A DNA stretch of 64,000 bases from NCBI RefSeq assembly GCF_020510685.1, contig NZ_CP075185.1, positions 1,302,001-1,366,000 on the forward strand, in the 5' to 3' direction. The DNA comes from Dechloromonas denitrificans. Its GTDB lineage: Bacteria; Pseudomonadota; Gammaproteobacteria; Burkholderiales; Rhodocyclaceae. Both the position numbers and the translations under genes were made by a program. Of the stretch, positions 1-8,504 are shown one piece after another (within the stretch, counting starts at the first letter, position 1; each line of letters opens with the position of its first letter). Below the pieces are notes generated by a model. The model was not told the origin of the DNA, did no database searches, and worked only from the letters and a program-made list of their open reading frames with translations.

Positions 1-1
1 T

Positions 2-628
2 CCGGCCATCAAGGAGCGCCTTGAGGAACTGCACCGCAAGGCCGATCTCGATTTTCTGCGCGAGGACATCGGCAGCCTGATCACCGAGTCGATCGACGGG
101 ACCGCCCGGGTTCGCCGGATCGTGCAGGATTTGCGCGATTTTTCGCGGACCGGCGAAGTCGACCTCGAGTGGGTCGATCTGCATGCCGGCCTGGAAAGCA
201 CGCTGAACGTCGTCGCCAACGAGATCAAGTACAAGGCCGAAGTGGTGCGCGAGTACGGCACGCTGCCCCAGGTCGAGTGCCGGCCGTCGCAGATCAACCA
301 GGTCTTCATGAATCTGCTGGTCAACGCCGCCCAGGCCATCTCCCGGCAAGGCAAAATCACGCTGCGCAGCGGCTGTGCCGCGGACAAGGTGTGGATTGCC
401 ATTGGCGACACTGGCAGCGGCATCTCGCCGGAAATCGTCGATCGCATCTTCGATCCGTTCTTCACCACCAAGCCGGTCGGCAAGGGCACAGGACTCGGTT
501 TGTCGGTTTCCTACGGCATCGTCGAAAAGCACGGCGGCAAGATCGAGGTGGCCAGCGAGCTTGGGCGGGGCACGACGTTTACCGTCTGGCTGCCGATTCG
601 GCAAATCGAGGCAGTGCCGCTCGCTTGA
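2..628 (+). CDS. Sensor histidine kinase, C-terminal part (5' end outside window)
   Basis: The reading frame is open from base 2 and ends at TGA 626-628; the N-terminus lies left of the window. What remains is the end of the dimerisation region and a full HATPase_c domain. The N box reads NQVFMNLLVNAAQAI, the G1 box DTGSGI, the F box FDPFFTTKP and the G2 box GKGTGLGLS, so ATP binding looks intact. The phospho-accepting histidine is not visible. The stretch is closely similar, including the linker before the ATPase, to the kinase at 57378-59648, so the missing part probably carries PAS-type sensors, but this is inference. No response regulator follows directly. Confidence 0.9.
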   Translation, partial: PAIKERLEELHRKADLDFLREDIGSLITESIDGTARVRRIVQDLRDFSRTGEVDLEWVDLHAGLESTLNVVANEIKYKAEVVREYGTLPQVECRPSQINQVFMNLLVNAAQAISRQGKITLRSGCAADKVWIAIGDTGSGISPEIVDRIFDPFFTTKPVGKGTGLGLSVSYGIVEKHGGKIEVASELGRGTTFTVWLPIRQIEAVPLA

Positions 629-741
629 CGGATGTGCGGAATTGTCCGGGCTGCCGCCTTCCCGGTAGGCGATAATGGGGCGAAAAATCCATATCGAATA
701 GCCGCCGATATTTTCCGCCTCGCCACTTCTGGTTTGCCCTC

Positions 742-2034
742 ATGATTGCACCTCCATCCGCCGTTCCGCCGTACTGGACACGACTCGGCAGTTTTTTCCT
801 CTATCCGCTGTCGATCGAGCCGCTGCTCGCCTGCGCCGCGTTCGGGCTGCTTTCCGCTCTGGCCACGATGTTGTTCTCGCCGGCCGACCTGTTGCTCGAA
901 CTGCTCATCTTCATCGCCACGCTGCGCCACGGCTACCGGGTCCTCGAACGCACGGCGCGCGGCCATCTCGACGATAGTCCGGCGTTCGACGCTGCGGCCG
1001 GGGGCGGCAAGTACCGGCCCTACAAGCAACTGGTCGTGATTGCCGTGGGCCTGACGATCTGCGCCTACGTCGCGGCGATCGCCGGCTACCACCTGGCGAT
1101 GGTGCTGTTCGTCCTCTTCGCGCTGGTTCTGCCGGCCAATGTGATGGTCCTGGCGGTTACCGACGATCTCGGCGAGTCGATGTCGCCGGGTCATCTGTGG
1201 GCCTTGATGTACGGTATCGGTCGTCCTTATCTCGGGCTCTGCGCCTGCCTGCTGTTGCTCACTTCAAGCAGCGGCGGCCTGCTCAAGTTGTTGATGCCGA
1301 TCGTGCCGCAGGCGCTGGTCGGCCTGCTGGCCGGCTTCTTCGGCGCCTATTTCATCATCGTGATGTTCCGGTTGATGGGCTACGCCCTATACCAGTATCA
1401 CGACACAGTCGGGCTGGCCGTCGACGTCGATTTCGAGCGGCAGACCACGATTGGTACCGGCGAAGACCCGGCAAAACGGCGCGCCGCGCAGACCGCCGCG
1501 TTGCTCAAGGAAGGGCGTTACGACGAGGCGATTGCCGTTGCCCGGGCCGAACTGGGCGAGCAGCCGGGCGATCCGGCCGGCAACCTGCGTCTGCATCGCT
1601 TGCTGCTGGCAGTTCCCGGTCAGGAAAAGGCGATGCTGGCCCATGCCGCCGGTTGGCTGCCCGGTCTGCTGCAAGCCGGGCGGACGCACCAGGCCATCGA
1701 GGTGATCGAAGCCATCTGGCAGCAGCAAGCCGACTATCTGCCGGCCCAGGGCAGCTGCATTCTGCCACTCGCCGAAGCCTTTCTCGAAACGCGCCGGCCG
1801 CAAGGCGCAGCGCGCCTGATCAAGGGCTTCGACCGGCGTTTTCCCGGGCATGCCGACACCGCGTCGATCTATGTCCTGGGCGCCCGCCTGCTGATTGAGC
1901 ATCAGCGCGACGAAGCGCAGGCCCGGCGGGTGCTGGCTGCCATTCGCGCGCATTATCCGGAGACGCCGGCGGCCGCCGAAGCCGCCCGCCTGAATGAGCT
2001 GCTCGATCGGCTGGCGGCAACGCCGGCTGTCTGA
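742..2034 (+). CDS. Membrane protein of unknown function with C-terminal helical repeats
   Basis: A 430-residue protein I do not recognise. Residues about 15-60, 95-150 and 155-220 are strongly hydrophobic and predict several membrane helices. From about residue 235 the protein is soluble, alanine/leucine-rich and helical, in a pattern like tetratricopeptide repeats. The ATG at 742 has no strong ribosome-binding site. It converges on the rhomboid gene, which also pairs membrane helices with a helical-repeat tail; a joint role in envelope protein handling is possible but is only inference. Confidence 0.75.
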   Translation: MIAPPSAVPPYWTRLGSFFLYPLSIEPLLACAAFGLLSALATMLFSPADLLLELLIFIATLRHGYRVLERTARGHLDDSPAFDAAAGGGKYRPYKQLVVIAVGLTICAYVAAIAGYHLAMVLFVLFALVLPANVMVLAVTDDLGESMSPGHLWALMYGIGRPYLGLCACLLLLTSSSGGLLKLLMPIVPQALVGLLAGFFGAYFIIVMFRLMGYALYQYHDTVGLAVDVDFERQTTIGTGEDPAKRRAAQTAALLKEGRYDEAIAVARAELGEQPGDPAGNLRLHRLLLAVPGQEKAMLAHAAGWLPGLLQAGRTHQAIEVIEAIWQQQADYLPAQGSCILPLAEAFLETRRPQGAARLIKGFDRRFPGHADTASIYVLGARLLIEHQRDEAQARRVLAAIRAHYPETPAAAEAARLNELLDRLAATPAV

Positions 2035-2054
2035 TTCGCCGGCAGGGCTGTGGC

Positions 2055-3503
2055 TTATTCGGCGGGCGCGGCCGTCGCGGCGAGCCGACTGCCGGAAAGA
2101 CGGCGCATCAGCGCGGCCCGCTCGGTGTCGCCGATGGCGATGAAGGCGTCGGCCAGACGGTCGGCCTGACGCAGCGCGGCGCTCCGGCTATCCGGATGGG
2201 ACATCAGGCGAAGCAGCAGGCGTTCGGCACTATCCAGCTGGCCGCTGACGATCAGTCGTCCGGCAATGCCTTCCCACTGCGTCGCCGTCAGTTTCGGCAA
2301 GGCTCGCGGCATGGCGTCGAGCGCTTCGGCCAACAGTGCCGGATCGACTGATCGCGGCTGGTCGGCAGCGGCTTTCAGCAGCTGCCGCTGGGCGTCGGTG
2401 AGCAGTTCCGGTTGGCGGGCAAGGCGGGCGATACGCAGGTATTCCTCGACGATTCGCGGCTCGGCCGGTGGGTATTCGGCGAGCAGTTTTCGGTAGGCCA
2501 GTGCGGCTGGTCCGAACTGCATTTCGGCCACCAGTTGTTCAGCTTTTCGCTGTTGGAGCAGGCGCGCCTGGTCGGCGTCCTGGCGGTGCACCAGCGCAGC
2601 GCTCTGGCCCTGGCGTCGCCAGCGGTAAGCGCCGATCAATAGCGCGCCGCTCAGCAAGCCGGCGAAATGGGCCATGTAATTGACGTGGCCGCCGCGGTCG
2701 AAGACGAAATTCTGCAGCAATTCGTTGGCCAGCCACACCGGCAGAATGGCCAGCGCCGGCCAGCGTACCGTACCGAAAACGAAAAACAGCCAGTAGAAAA
2801 AATCGATTCGCCGCCGGCCGAACAACACCAGGTAGGCAGCCATCACCGCCGAAATGGCGCCCGAGGCACCGAGCGAATAGCTGTAGGCGGTGGACGGCAC
2901 CAGCAGGTCGGGCAGTGCAGCCCCCAGGCCGCCGATCAGGTAGAGGCCGAGGAAGCCGAGTGGGCCGAGCGCCGCTTCGACGGTGTAGCCGACGACGAAG
3001 AGCACGGCCATGTTGCCGCTCAGATGCATGATGTCGCCATGCAGGAACATGTGGGTAATCAGCGACGCCAGGCTCGGGTCTTGTCCGTTCAGACTGAAGC
3101 GTTCGGTGACGATGCGGGCGCGCAAGGCTTCAAAATGGGTCCGGTTGGATCGCCAGGTCGGGAAATCGGCATGGCTAGCGGTGATCACCCGGTTGCTGCG
3201 TAGACGTTGCATGAAGTCGATGTCGCGTTCCATCGTCTGGAACGCGGCGGCATCGTGACTCGCCGTTTGCTGCCGCACTTCGGCGGCCCGGGCCGTTTTG
3301 CCGCGGAGTTCGAGGTCGGCCAGATAGGCGGTCATTTCGCGCGGCGCCATGCCGGATTGCTGATAGAAGCGCCAGGCGTCGGCCGAACGTTTTTGGTCGC
3401 TGCCCTGCATCAGGAAGGCGATCAGGCACAGGATCATGATCAGGATGGTCGCCAGCGGCGGGCGAGTCCAGTCGTGACGGGCCGGAAGCGGGAGAATCAG
3501 CAT
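2055..3503 (-). CDS. Rhomboid-family intramembrane serine protease with helical-repeat C-terminus
   Basis: Predicted to cleave transmembrane substrates within the inner membrane. The product is 482 residues from ATG 3503; an upstream in-frame extension to 3566 is possible but looks non-coding. The N-terminus has one hydrophobic segment (about 17-33) followed by a soluble insert. The rhomboid core contains the HGDIMHLSGN segment, the nucleophile motif GASGA (Ser about 214) and the partner histidine in AHFAG (about 279), so the Ser-His dyad is present. About 190 residues after the last membrane helix form a helical, TPR-like tail. Substrate unknown. Confidence 0.88.
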   Translation of the reverse strand: MLILPLPARHDWTRPPLATILIMILCLIAFLMQGSDQKRSADAWRFYQQSGMAPREMTAYLADLELRGKTARAAEVRQQTASHDAAAFQTMERDIDFMQRLRSNRVITASHADFPTWRSNRTHFEALRARIVTERFSLNGQDPSLASLITHMFLHGDIMHLSGNMAVLFVVGYTVEAALGPLGFLGLYLIGGLGAALPDLLVPSTAYSYSLGASGAISAVMAAYLVLFGRRRIDFFYWLFFVFGTVRWPALAILPVWLANELLQNFVFDRGGHVNYMAHFAGLLSGALLIGAYRWRRQGQSAALVHRQDADQARLLQQRKAEQLVAEMQFGPAALAYRKLLAEYPPAEPRIVEEYLRIARLARQPELLTDAQRQLLKAAADQPRSVDPALLAEALDAMPRALPKLTATQWEGIAGRLIVSGQLDSAERLLLRLMSHPDSRSAALRQADRLADAFIAIGDTERAALMRRLSGSRLAATAAPAE

Positions 3504-3618
3504 GGGTAGGCGGGGTGGCGGGGAAGTCCGCGGATTATACGTGGCCGCTGCCCGCCCATTAGTCAAACCGCATGATTCGGCGCAGAATGCCGGCTGGTCG
3601 GGTATCCAAATTCAAAAA

Positions 3619-5019
3619 ATGACACAACAATACAGGGTGGTTTTGTCCGGGCGGACGCTTTCTGGCGGCGCGCTGGCCGATATCAAAGACAACGTCGGAC
3701 GGGAATTCCGCCTGCAGGGCGAGCAACTCGAGCGCATGCTGAGCGGCAAGCCGGTCGTTGTGGCCCGCAGCGCGACCGCCGAGGCGGCCGAAAAACTGGC
3801 CTCCCGTTTACGTTCGGTCGATCTCCAGGCCCGCATCGAGCCGCTGGCTGCGGCTGTCGCGCCGACGCCGGTCGCCGTGCCGCCGGAACCTCCTCGCGAA
3901 TTGCCAGCCGCCTCGCCGCTACCGTCGGCGGTGGCCGCAGCGACCAGCGACGAATTGTTTGCGCTGATCGCGCCCCGGCCGGTCGCCGAGGCGAGCGCCT
4001 CGCCAGGCGGCGGGCAAGACGGGGCGGACCCGGCGGCAGTGGCCGGTGGCGAAGTGGTATGTCCGAAATGTGGTGCGCTACAGCCCAAGCGCACGCTATG
4101 TCGGCAATGCGGCCTCGACATGCCGCGCTATCTCGCCGCCCAGGCGGCGGCCGAAGCGCAGGCGCGCGAGGAACGGGCGGCCGAGCTGGCGGCCCGCCGG
4201 TCGACCTCGGGCGGCTCACGGCCGGCCAGCGGCGCAGCGCAGGCAGCCGTCATCGGCATCGGCTTCGCCGGGCGGCTCGGTCGTCTCGATTATTTTGCCG
4301 GCTCGCTGGTCAGCAGTGCGCTGTGGTTGGCTTTCGTAGTGCTCGCGGTATACGTCGGAAAACCGGCGTTTGTCGGCTTCGGGTTGTTTTTGTCGTTGAT
4401 TTACAGTCTGCGCTGTATCGCGCTGCGTCTGCACGATACCGGACGGACCGGCTGGCTGGCGCTGGTTGCGCTGGTGCCGCTGCTCGGCGCCCTGATGGCG
4501 CTGGCGTTGCTTTTCATCGGCGGCGATGCGGACGAAAACGATCATGGCATGGTGCCGGCCGGCGGCGGGGCGCGGGTGGTGATGGCCCTGCTTGCCCTGG
4601 CCGTGCTGTCCGGCCTGATCTTCCGCGGTATCGGGCAGAATCCGGAAATGACCGGGCGCTTCCTGCAGGCGATGCGGGTTGGCCAGGGCGATGCCGTCGC
4701 CGCGGAGGCCGAGGAAGATTCAGTCGAGCCGGGGGCGCCAGTCAATTACGCCCGGAACAACCGGATTGATATCTACGTTATCGCGGGTTGCACCGATTGC
4801 GAGCGGATGCGCGCCTGGCTCGATGCCAACCGGCTGGCTTACACCTTGTATGCGGTCGATAGCGACAACGGGGCGGCCGAGCGCCTGCATTCGATCATTG
4901 CCGGCGACGGGCAGGCCCGGATCAATCTGCCGGTGCTGGAAGTCAACGGCAAAGTGTTGCCGGGCAATCCCGATATCGGCGAGGTGCACCGCCAGCTGCG
5001 TCAGGAGCCCGGACAGTGA
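3619..5019 (+). CDS. Zinc-ribbon / DUF805 / glutaredoxin-like fusion membrane protein
   Basis: A 466-residue fusion, with ATG 3619 chosen because conserved-looking protein begins there. Residues 1-75 form a small alpha/beta domain of unknown role. A proline/alanine-rich linker leads to a zinc ribbon (CPKC 148-151, CRQC 161-164). Residues about 216-306 match DUF805, with the phrase LRLHDTGRTGW between membrane helices. A further helix near 320-340 precedes a glutaredoxin/thioredoxin-like domain from about 380 with CTDC at 391-394. A thiol or metal-linked membrane role is suggested by the cysteine motifs but the function is unknown. The stop lies 14 bases before the inserted integron cassette. 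Confidence 0.82.
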   Translation: MTQQYRVVLSGRTLSGGALADIKDNVGREFRLQGEQLERMLSGKPVVVARSATAEAAEKLASRLRSVDLQARIEPLAAAVAPTPVAVPPEPPRELPAASPLPSAVAAATSDELFALIAPRPVAEASASPGGGQDGADPAAVAGGEVVCPKCGALQPKRTLCRQCGLDMPRYLAAQAAAEAQAREERAAELAARRSTSGGSRPASGAAQAAVIGIGFAGRLGRLDYFAGSLVSSALWLAFVVLAVYVGKPAFVGFGLFLSLIYSLRCIALRLHDTGRTGWLALVALVPLLGALMALALLFIGGDADENDHGMVPAGGGARVVMALLALAVLSGLIFRGIGQNPEMTGRFLQAMRVGQGDAVAAEAEEDSVEPGAPVNYARNNRIDIYVIAGCTDCERMRAWLDANRLAYTLYAVDSDNGAAERLHSIIAGDGQARINLPVLEVNGKVLPGNPDIGEVHRQLRQEPGQ

Positions 5020-5053
5020 CGGCTCGATCGCGGTTAGGCATTTGGAGGGAACG

Positions 5054-5680
5054 GTGAAATTTGAGGTTGGCGATGACGTAGATAATGATCACTGTACCGT
5101 GTTAACTCATGAGTTCTTGAGGTGCGACGATGCTTTCAAAGAATTCAGCAAGCATGCCGAACAGATGATAATGCGAGGCCAATCACGAGAACTTTCCTAC
5201 AAAACCTACAAAACCTACAACGCCTATACAAGCTTCATACATCATTTGTACGAGTTTCTCATGGGGTGCCATGCTCGCGATGCCAAGAACACAGACATCA
5301 CAAACAAAAAGGGTGATCAACGAATAAAGATAATTGAATGGTATGTAATGCATCATGCTCAGCGAATTATGGATCAGTACCGAGATGCCATAAGACATGG
5401 AACAGCTCCATCTTGGGTAAATCACATTAGCTGCTACGACATTATCGTTCCTGCTGATTTCGCGAAAGATTTCAGAGAGTTCAGAAATAAGGCGATAGGT
5501 CATGTCGCCTATGAGCGCGCATCAACTCTCAGCCTCAGTGAGTTCTACCAGAAGTATCACAAGTTTCTATATTTGCTGTACCGAGAGTCCATTTATTGGT
5601 GGGGTCAGCGCAGTGAAGAATTTCCTAACTTGAAGGAAATAACGGATTTCAGTGTCATGCTTACGGAAGAAAATCCCTAA
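5054..5680 (+). CDS. Cassette-borne protein of unknown function, possible HEPN-like
   Basis: A 208-residue soluble protein starting at GTG 5054, with GGAGGG at 5044-5049 as ribosome-binding site, giving a short leader after the cassette core. The gene is markedly richer in A and T than its neighbours and uses codons they avoid, a sign of transfer. It is mostly helical, rich in His, Tyr and Lys. Near the C-terminal third it has FRNKAIGHVAYER, in which R-N-K-A-I-G-H fits the R-x(4-6)-H motif of HEPN ribonucleases (AbiU2-like proteins have a similar size). That assignment is tentative; the family is not recognised with certainty. The TAA overlaps the start of attC. Confidence 0.8.
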   Translation: MKFEVGDDVDNDHCTVLTHEFLRCDDAFKEFSKHAEQMIMRGQSRELSYKTYKTYNAYTSFIHHLYEFLMGCHARDAKNTDITNKKGDQRIKIIEWYVMHHAQRIMDQYRDAIRHGTAPSWVNHISCYDIIVPADFAKDFREFRNKAIGHVAYERASTLSLSEFYQKYHKFLYLLYRESIYWWGQRSEEFPNLKEITDFSVMLTEENP

Positions 5681-5757
5681 CCCCCGGCACTCAACCCCCG
5701 CTCCTTTCAGTCGCGGACGCTGTGCGATAAAGCTACGCAGCGCCGGTTAGCTCTACG
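5675..5757 (+). repeat. attC recombination site of the integron cassette
   Basis: R'' box CCCTAAC 5675-5681; L'' box CTCAACC 5690-5696; L' box GGTTAG 5745-5750; spacer CTCTAC 5751-5756; cut-site G 5757. The rest of R' (TTAGGC) lies at the other cassette end, 5034-5039. L'' carries one base more than needed to pair with L' (CT-C-AACC against GGTTAG), which is the extrahelical base typical of attC. Between them CGCTG near 5718 can pair with CAGCG near 5738 as the variable terminal stem. The total length of about 89 bases is normal for attC. Confidence 0.8.
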
Positions 5758-5780
5758 ATTGACGGCGATGGCGCTTCCGC

Positions 5781-8489
5781 CTAGGCCGGTGGAAACGTCC
5801 GGTCATCGGCCAGCAGCGGTTCGAGCGCGGCAGCGGTCATTGGGCGGGCAAAATAAAAGCCCTGCATCAGCCGGCAGCCGTGGCTGAGCAGAAAGTCCCG
5901 CTGGGCCGGGTGCTCGACGCCTTCGGCGATGACTTCCTTCTGCAGGCTGTCGGCGATGCCGACGATGGCGCGGATGATGGCGGCGTCATCCTCGTTGTCC
6001 GGCAGTTCGCGGACAAAGGACTGATCGATCTTGATCCGGGTGAAGGGCAGCTGTTTCAGGTAACCGAGACTGGAATAGCCGGTACCGAAATCGTCGACCG
6101 ACAGCTTGACGCCCAGTTTGCTGAGTTCGTGCAGCATCTCGATGATCAGTTCGGTGTCGCGAATGAAGGCGCTTTCGGTGATTTCCAGTTCCAGCCAGTG
6201 CGCTTCAAGGCCGAAATCGCTCAGGGCGGCGCTGACCTGGGCGGTCAGGTTGCGCTGACGAAGCTGCACGGCCGACAGGTTGACGGCCATGACCACCGGC
6301 GGATAGCCCTGATCCAGCCAGCTCCGACTCTGCCGGCAGGCTTCGCGCAGCACCCACTCGCCGATGGTGTTGATCAGGTTGCTTTCCTCGGCGATCGGAA
6401 TGAAACGGCCGGGCGGTATTTCGCCGCGTTCCGGGTGTTGCCAGCGGATCAGGGCTTCCAGGCCGATCAGTTTGCCGCTCGCGCCATCGACCTGCGGCTG
6501 GTAGTGGAGACGGAATTCCTGACCGAGGATGGCGCGCCGCAGGCTGTTTTCCAGTGCGACGCGTTCGGAAATGCGGATATTCATCTCCGGCGTGAAGAAG
6601 CGGTAGGCATTGCCGCCGGCTTCTTTCGCCTGGTACATCGCTGTATCGGCATTTTTCAGCAGCGTGCCGATGTCGGCACCGTCCTGCGGGTAGGCGCTGA
6701 TCCCGATGCTGGCGCCGACCAGCAGTTCCTGGCCGGCGATCTGGAACGGCTGGTTGATGCAGTCGATCAGCCGTTGGGCGATGATCGCGACGCGGGACAG
6801 GTTGCTGAAGCCCTGCAGCAGAACGGCGAATTCGTCGCCGCCCTGGCGGCTGATCGTGTCGCGCTCGTCGAGGTTGGCGCGCATGCGTTGCGCCACCAGC
6901 AGAAGCAGCTGGTCGCCGGCTTCGTGACCGAGCGTGTCGTTGATGAACTTGAAGTTATCGAGATCGAGGAACAGCAGCGCGATTTGCGCCTGCTCGCCGA
7001 GCGCATCGGCCAGCGCCAGCGCCATGCTGGTGCCGAGCATCGCCCGATTCGGCAGGTCGGTGAGGATGTCGTGTTCGGCCAGGTAGCGGATGCGCTGCTG
7101 ATCTTCGTGCAGCTGCGTGATGTCGCGTGCCACGCCGGCGACGCCGGCCAGTCCGCCGGCCTTGTCGAGAACCGGGGTGGAGATGTATTCGAAGTGGCGC
7201 CGGCCGCCGGTGAATACTTCCTGGCTGGCTTCGCGGCGTTGCTGCCGGCGGCTGCTCAGGGCCTCGGCATCCTGCTGTTGCAGGGCGCGGGCGGTTTCTT
7301 CCGGCCAGATTTCGGCACTGGTGCGGCCGAGTATTTCCGTCTCGCGCCGGCCGCTGACCTGGCAGTAGGCCTCGTTGACGGCGATCATCCGCTGGTTGCG
7401 GTCGGTCAGCCAGGCTGGGTCGGGGAGGCTGTCGAGCAGCGCCCGGGTTCGCCGCATGGTCGTTTCGTAGGCTTCGGTCATGCCGCGCGCCAGGCGTCGG
7501 GCGTTGTCGTAGGTGCGCAGCCAGACGATGATCCAGCCGGCCAGCACGACGGCCAGAATGCAGGCGCTGACGGCGCCCCAGAAGACCTGCTGATACCAGT
7601 TGGCGAGGTAATCGGTGGTGGCGTGGCCGATCAGCACATAGAGCGGGTAGTCGCCGACCTTGCGCAGGGCGTACAGGCGTTCGACGCCATCGACGCCGGA
7701 GTGCGCGGTGTACAGGCCGTCCTGGCCGCTGCCGCCGTTGACCAGCTGGCGCAGTGTGGCGCTGTCGATCGCCTGGCCGAGTTTTTCGGCTGCCGCCGGA
7801 TAGCGGGCGACCAGCCGCAGTTGGTCGTCGATCAGCGTGACGCTGTGGCTCGGGCCGAGATGCAGGGCCGCGTAGAAGGCCTCGAAATGGTCGGCACGCA
7901 CGGCGGCCTGGACCAGGCCGGCAAAATTGCCGTGGCGGTCGTTGAGGCGCCGGCTCAGCGTGATCACCCAGTTCTTGGTGATGCGGGCGAACAGCGGTTC
8001 GGAGATCACCAGTTTTCCGCTGTTCTCGGCCTGGTTGCGCAGGAAATAGGCGCGGTCGGCAATCCGGGCCGTGGCGATTTCGCCCGAGGAATCGTAAATG
8101 AAACGACCGTCCCGGTTGGCGATACGCAGGCTTTGCGATTCGTCGATCAGCGCCAGGTAGCGGGATAGCGTTGCATTGATCGTCGCCGTATCCATCGTTT
8201 CGCCGGCGAAGGCCTGGTTCAGCCGCAACTGGCCGGCCATCAGTACCGTGTCGACCTTGTCTACCGTGCTCCGGGCATGGCCTTCCAGGACCTTGGCCAG
8301 GTTTTCCTGGCTGCGCCGGGCGAACTCCATTTCGCGGTCGTACGATTGCTTGAGGCCGACCAGGCCGAGCCCGACGTAGGTGCAGAAAGCCGCCACCCCG
8401 AGGGCAATGATGACGATACGTCGCGAAGAGTCGGTGCTGCGGTCGGCCGATGAATGCGGGTGAGGCGGTTCGCTATCCATGGCGGTCAT
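5781..8489 (-). CDS. Membrane-bound PAS-GGDEF-EAL cyclic-di-GMP enzyme
   Basis: A 902-residue c-di-GMP signalling protein. A membrane helix at about 25-46 and another at about 304-326 enclose a periplasmic sensor region that looks like a double-Cache domain. A PAS domain (about 345-460) follows, then GGDEF (about 470-630) with an intact GGDEF at 550-554, then EAL (about 645-890) with EAL at 678-680 and the DDFGTGYSSL loop. Both diguanylate cyclase and phosphodiesterase signatures are intact, so the net activity cannot be read from sequence. ATG 8489 is followed by a second in-frame ATG at 8480. It lies just downstream of mutL on the same strand (15-base gap). Confidence 0.93.
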   Translation of the reverse strand: MTAMDSEPPHPHSSADRSTDSSRRIVIIALGVAAFCTYVGLGLVGLKQSYDREMEFARRSQENLAKVLEGHARSTVDKVDTVLMAGQLRLNQAFAGETMDTATINATLSRYLALIDESQSLRIANRDGRFIYDSSGEIATARIADRAYFLRNQAENSGKLVISEPLFARITKNWVITLSRRLNDRHGNFAGLVQAAVRADHFEAFYAALHLGPSHSVTLIDDQLRLVARYPAAAEKLGQAIDSATLRQLVNGGSGQDGLYTAHSGVDGVERLYALRKVGDYPLYVLIGHATTDYLANWYQQVFWGAVSACILAVVLAGWIIVWLRTYDNARRLARGMTEAYETTMRRTRALLDSLPDPAWLTDRNQRMIAVNEAYCQVSGRRETEILGRTSAEIWPEETARALQQQDAEALSSRRQQRREASQEVFTGGRRHFEYISTPVLDKAGGLAGVAGVARDITQLHEDQQRIRYLAEHDILTDLPNRAMLGTSMALALADALGEQAQIALLFLDLDNFKFINDTLGHEAGDQLLLLVAQRMRANLDERDTISRQGGDEFAVLLQGFSNLSRVAIIAQRLIDCINQPFQIAGQELLVGASIGISAYPQDGADIGTLLKNADTAMYQAKEAGGNAYRFFTPEMNIRISERVALENSLRRAILGQEFRLHYQPQVDGASGKLIGLEALIRWQHPERGEIPPGRFIPIAEESNLINTIGEWVLREACRQSRSWLDQGYPPVVMAVNLSAVQLRQRNLTAQVSAALSDFGLEAHWLELEITESAFIRDTELIIEMLHELSKLGVKLSVDDFGTGYSSLGYLKQLPFTRIKIDQSFVRELPDNEDDAAIIRAIVGIADSLQKEVIAEGVEHPAQRDFLLSHGCRLMQGFYFARPMTAAALEPLLADDRTFPPA

Positions 8490-8504
8490 AGGCGAAAAAT
8501 GGGC

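Larger units (their letters stand above)
5034..5757 (+). mobile_element. Single integron gene cassette inserted at a chromosomal secondary site
   Basis: The left boundary is the core GTTAGGC at 5033-5039 (matches GTTRRRY; cut after G5033). It is followed by a short leader, one AT-rich gene and an attC site ending CTCTACG at 5751-5757. Joining the two ends, as in the free circle, gives CTCTAC-GTTAGGC, a canonical attC end whose GTTAGG is complementary to CCTAAC at 5676-5681. Removing the insert joins G5033 to ATTGACGG at 5758, giving a G^AT site as known for integrase-mediated insertion at secondary sites, and leaves a normal 37-base gap between two convergent genes. No integrase gene or second cassette is in the window. 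Confidence 0.82.

Noticed and set aside
4679..5053. N-terminal extension of the cassette gene into the preceding gene
   Set aside because: The extension is an out-of-frame reading of the glutaredoxin-like domain and would cross the cassette boundary. GTG 5054 with GGAGGG is the proper start.
5880..8168. A 762-codon open frame on the plus strand opposite the GGDEF-EAL gene
   Set aside because: Its translation is low-complexity and shows no domain, while the minus strand has complete PAS, GGDEF and EAL domains. Long antisense frames are expected in GC-rich genes.
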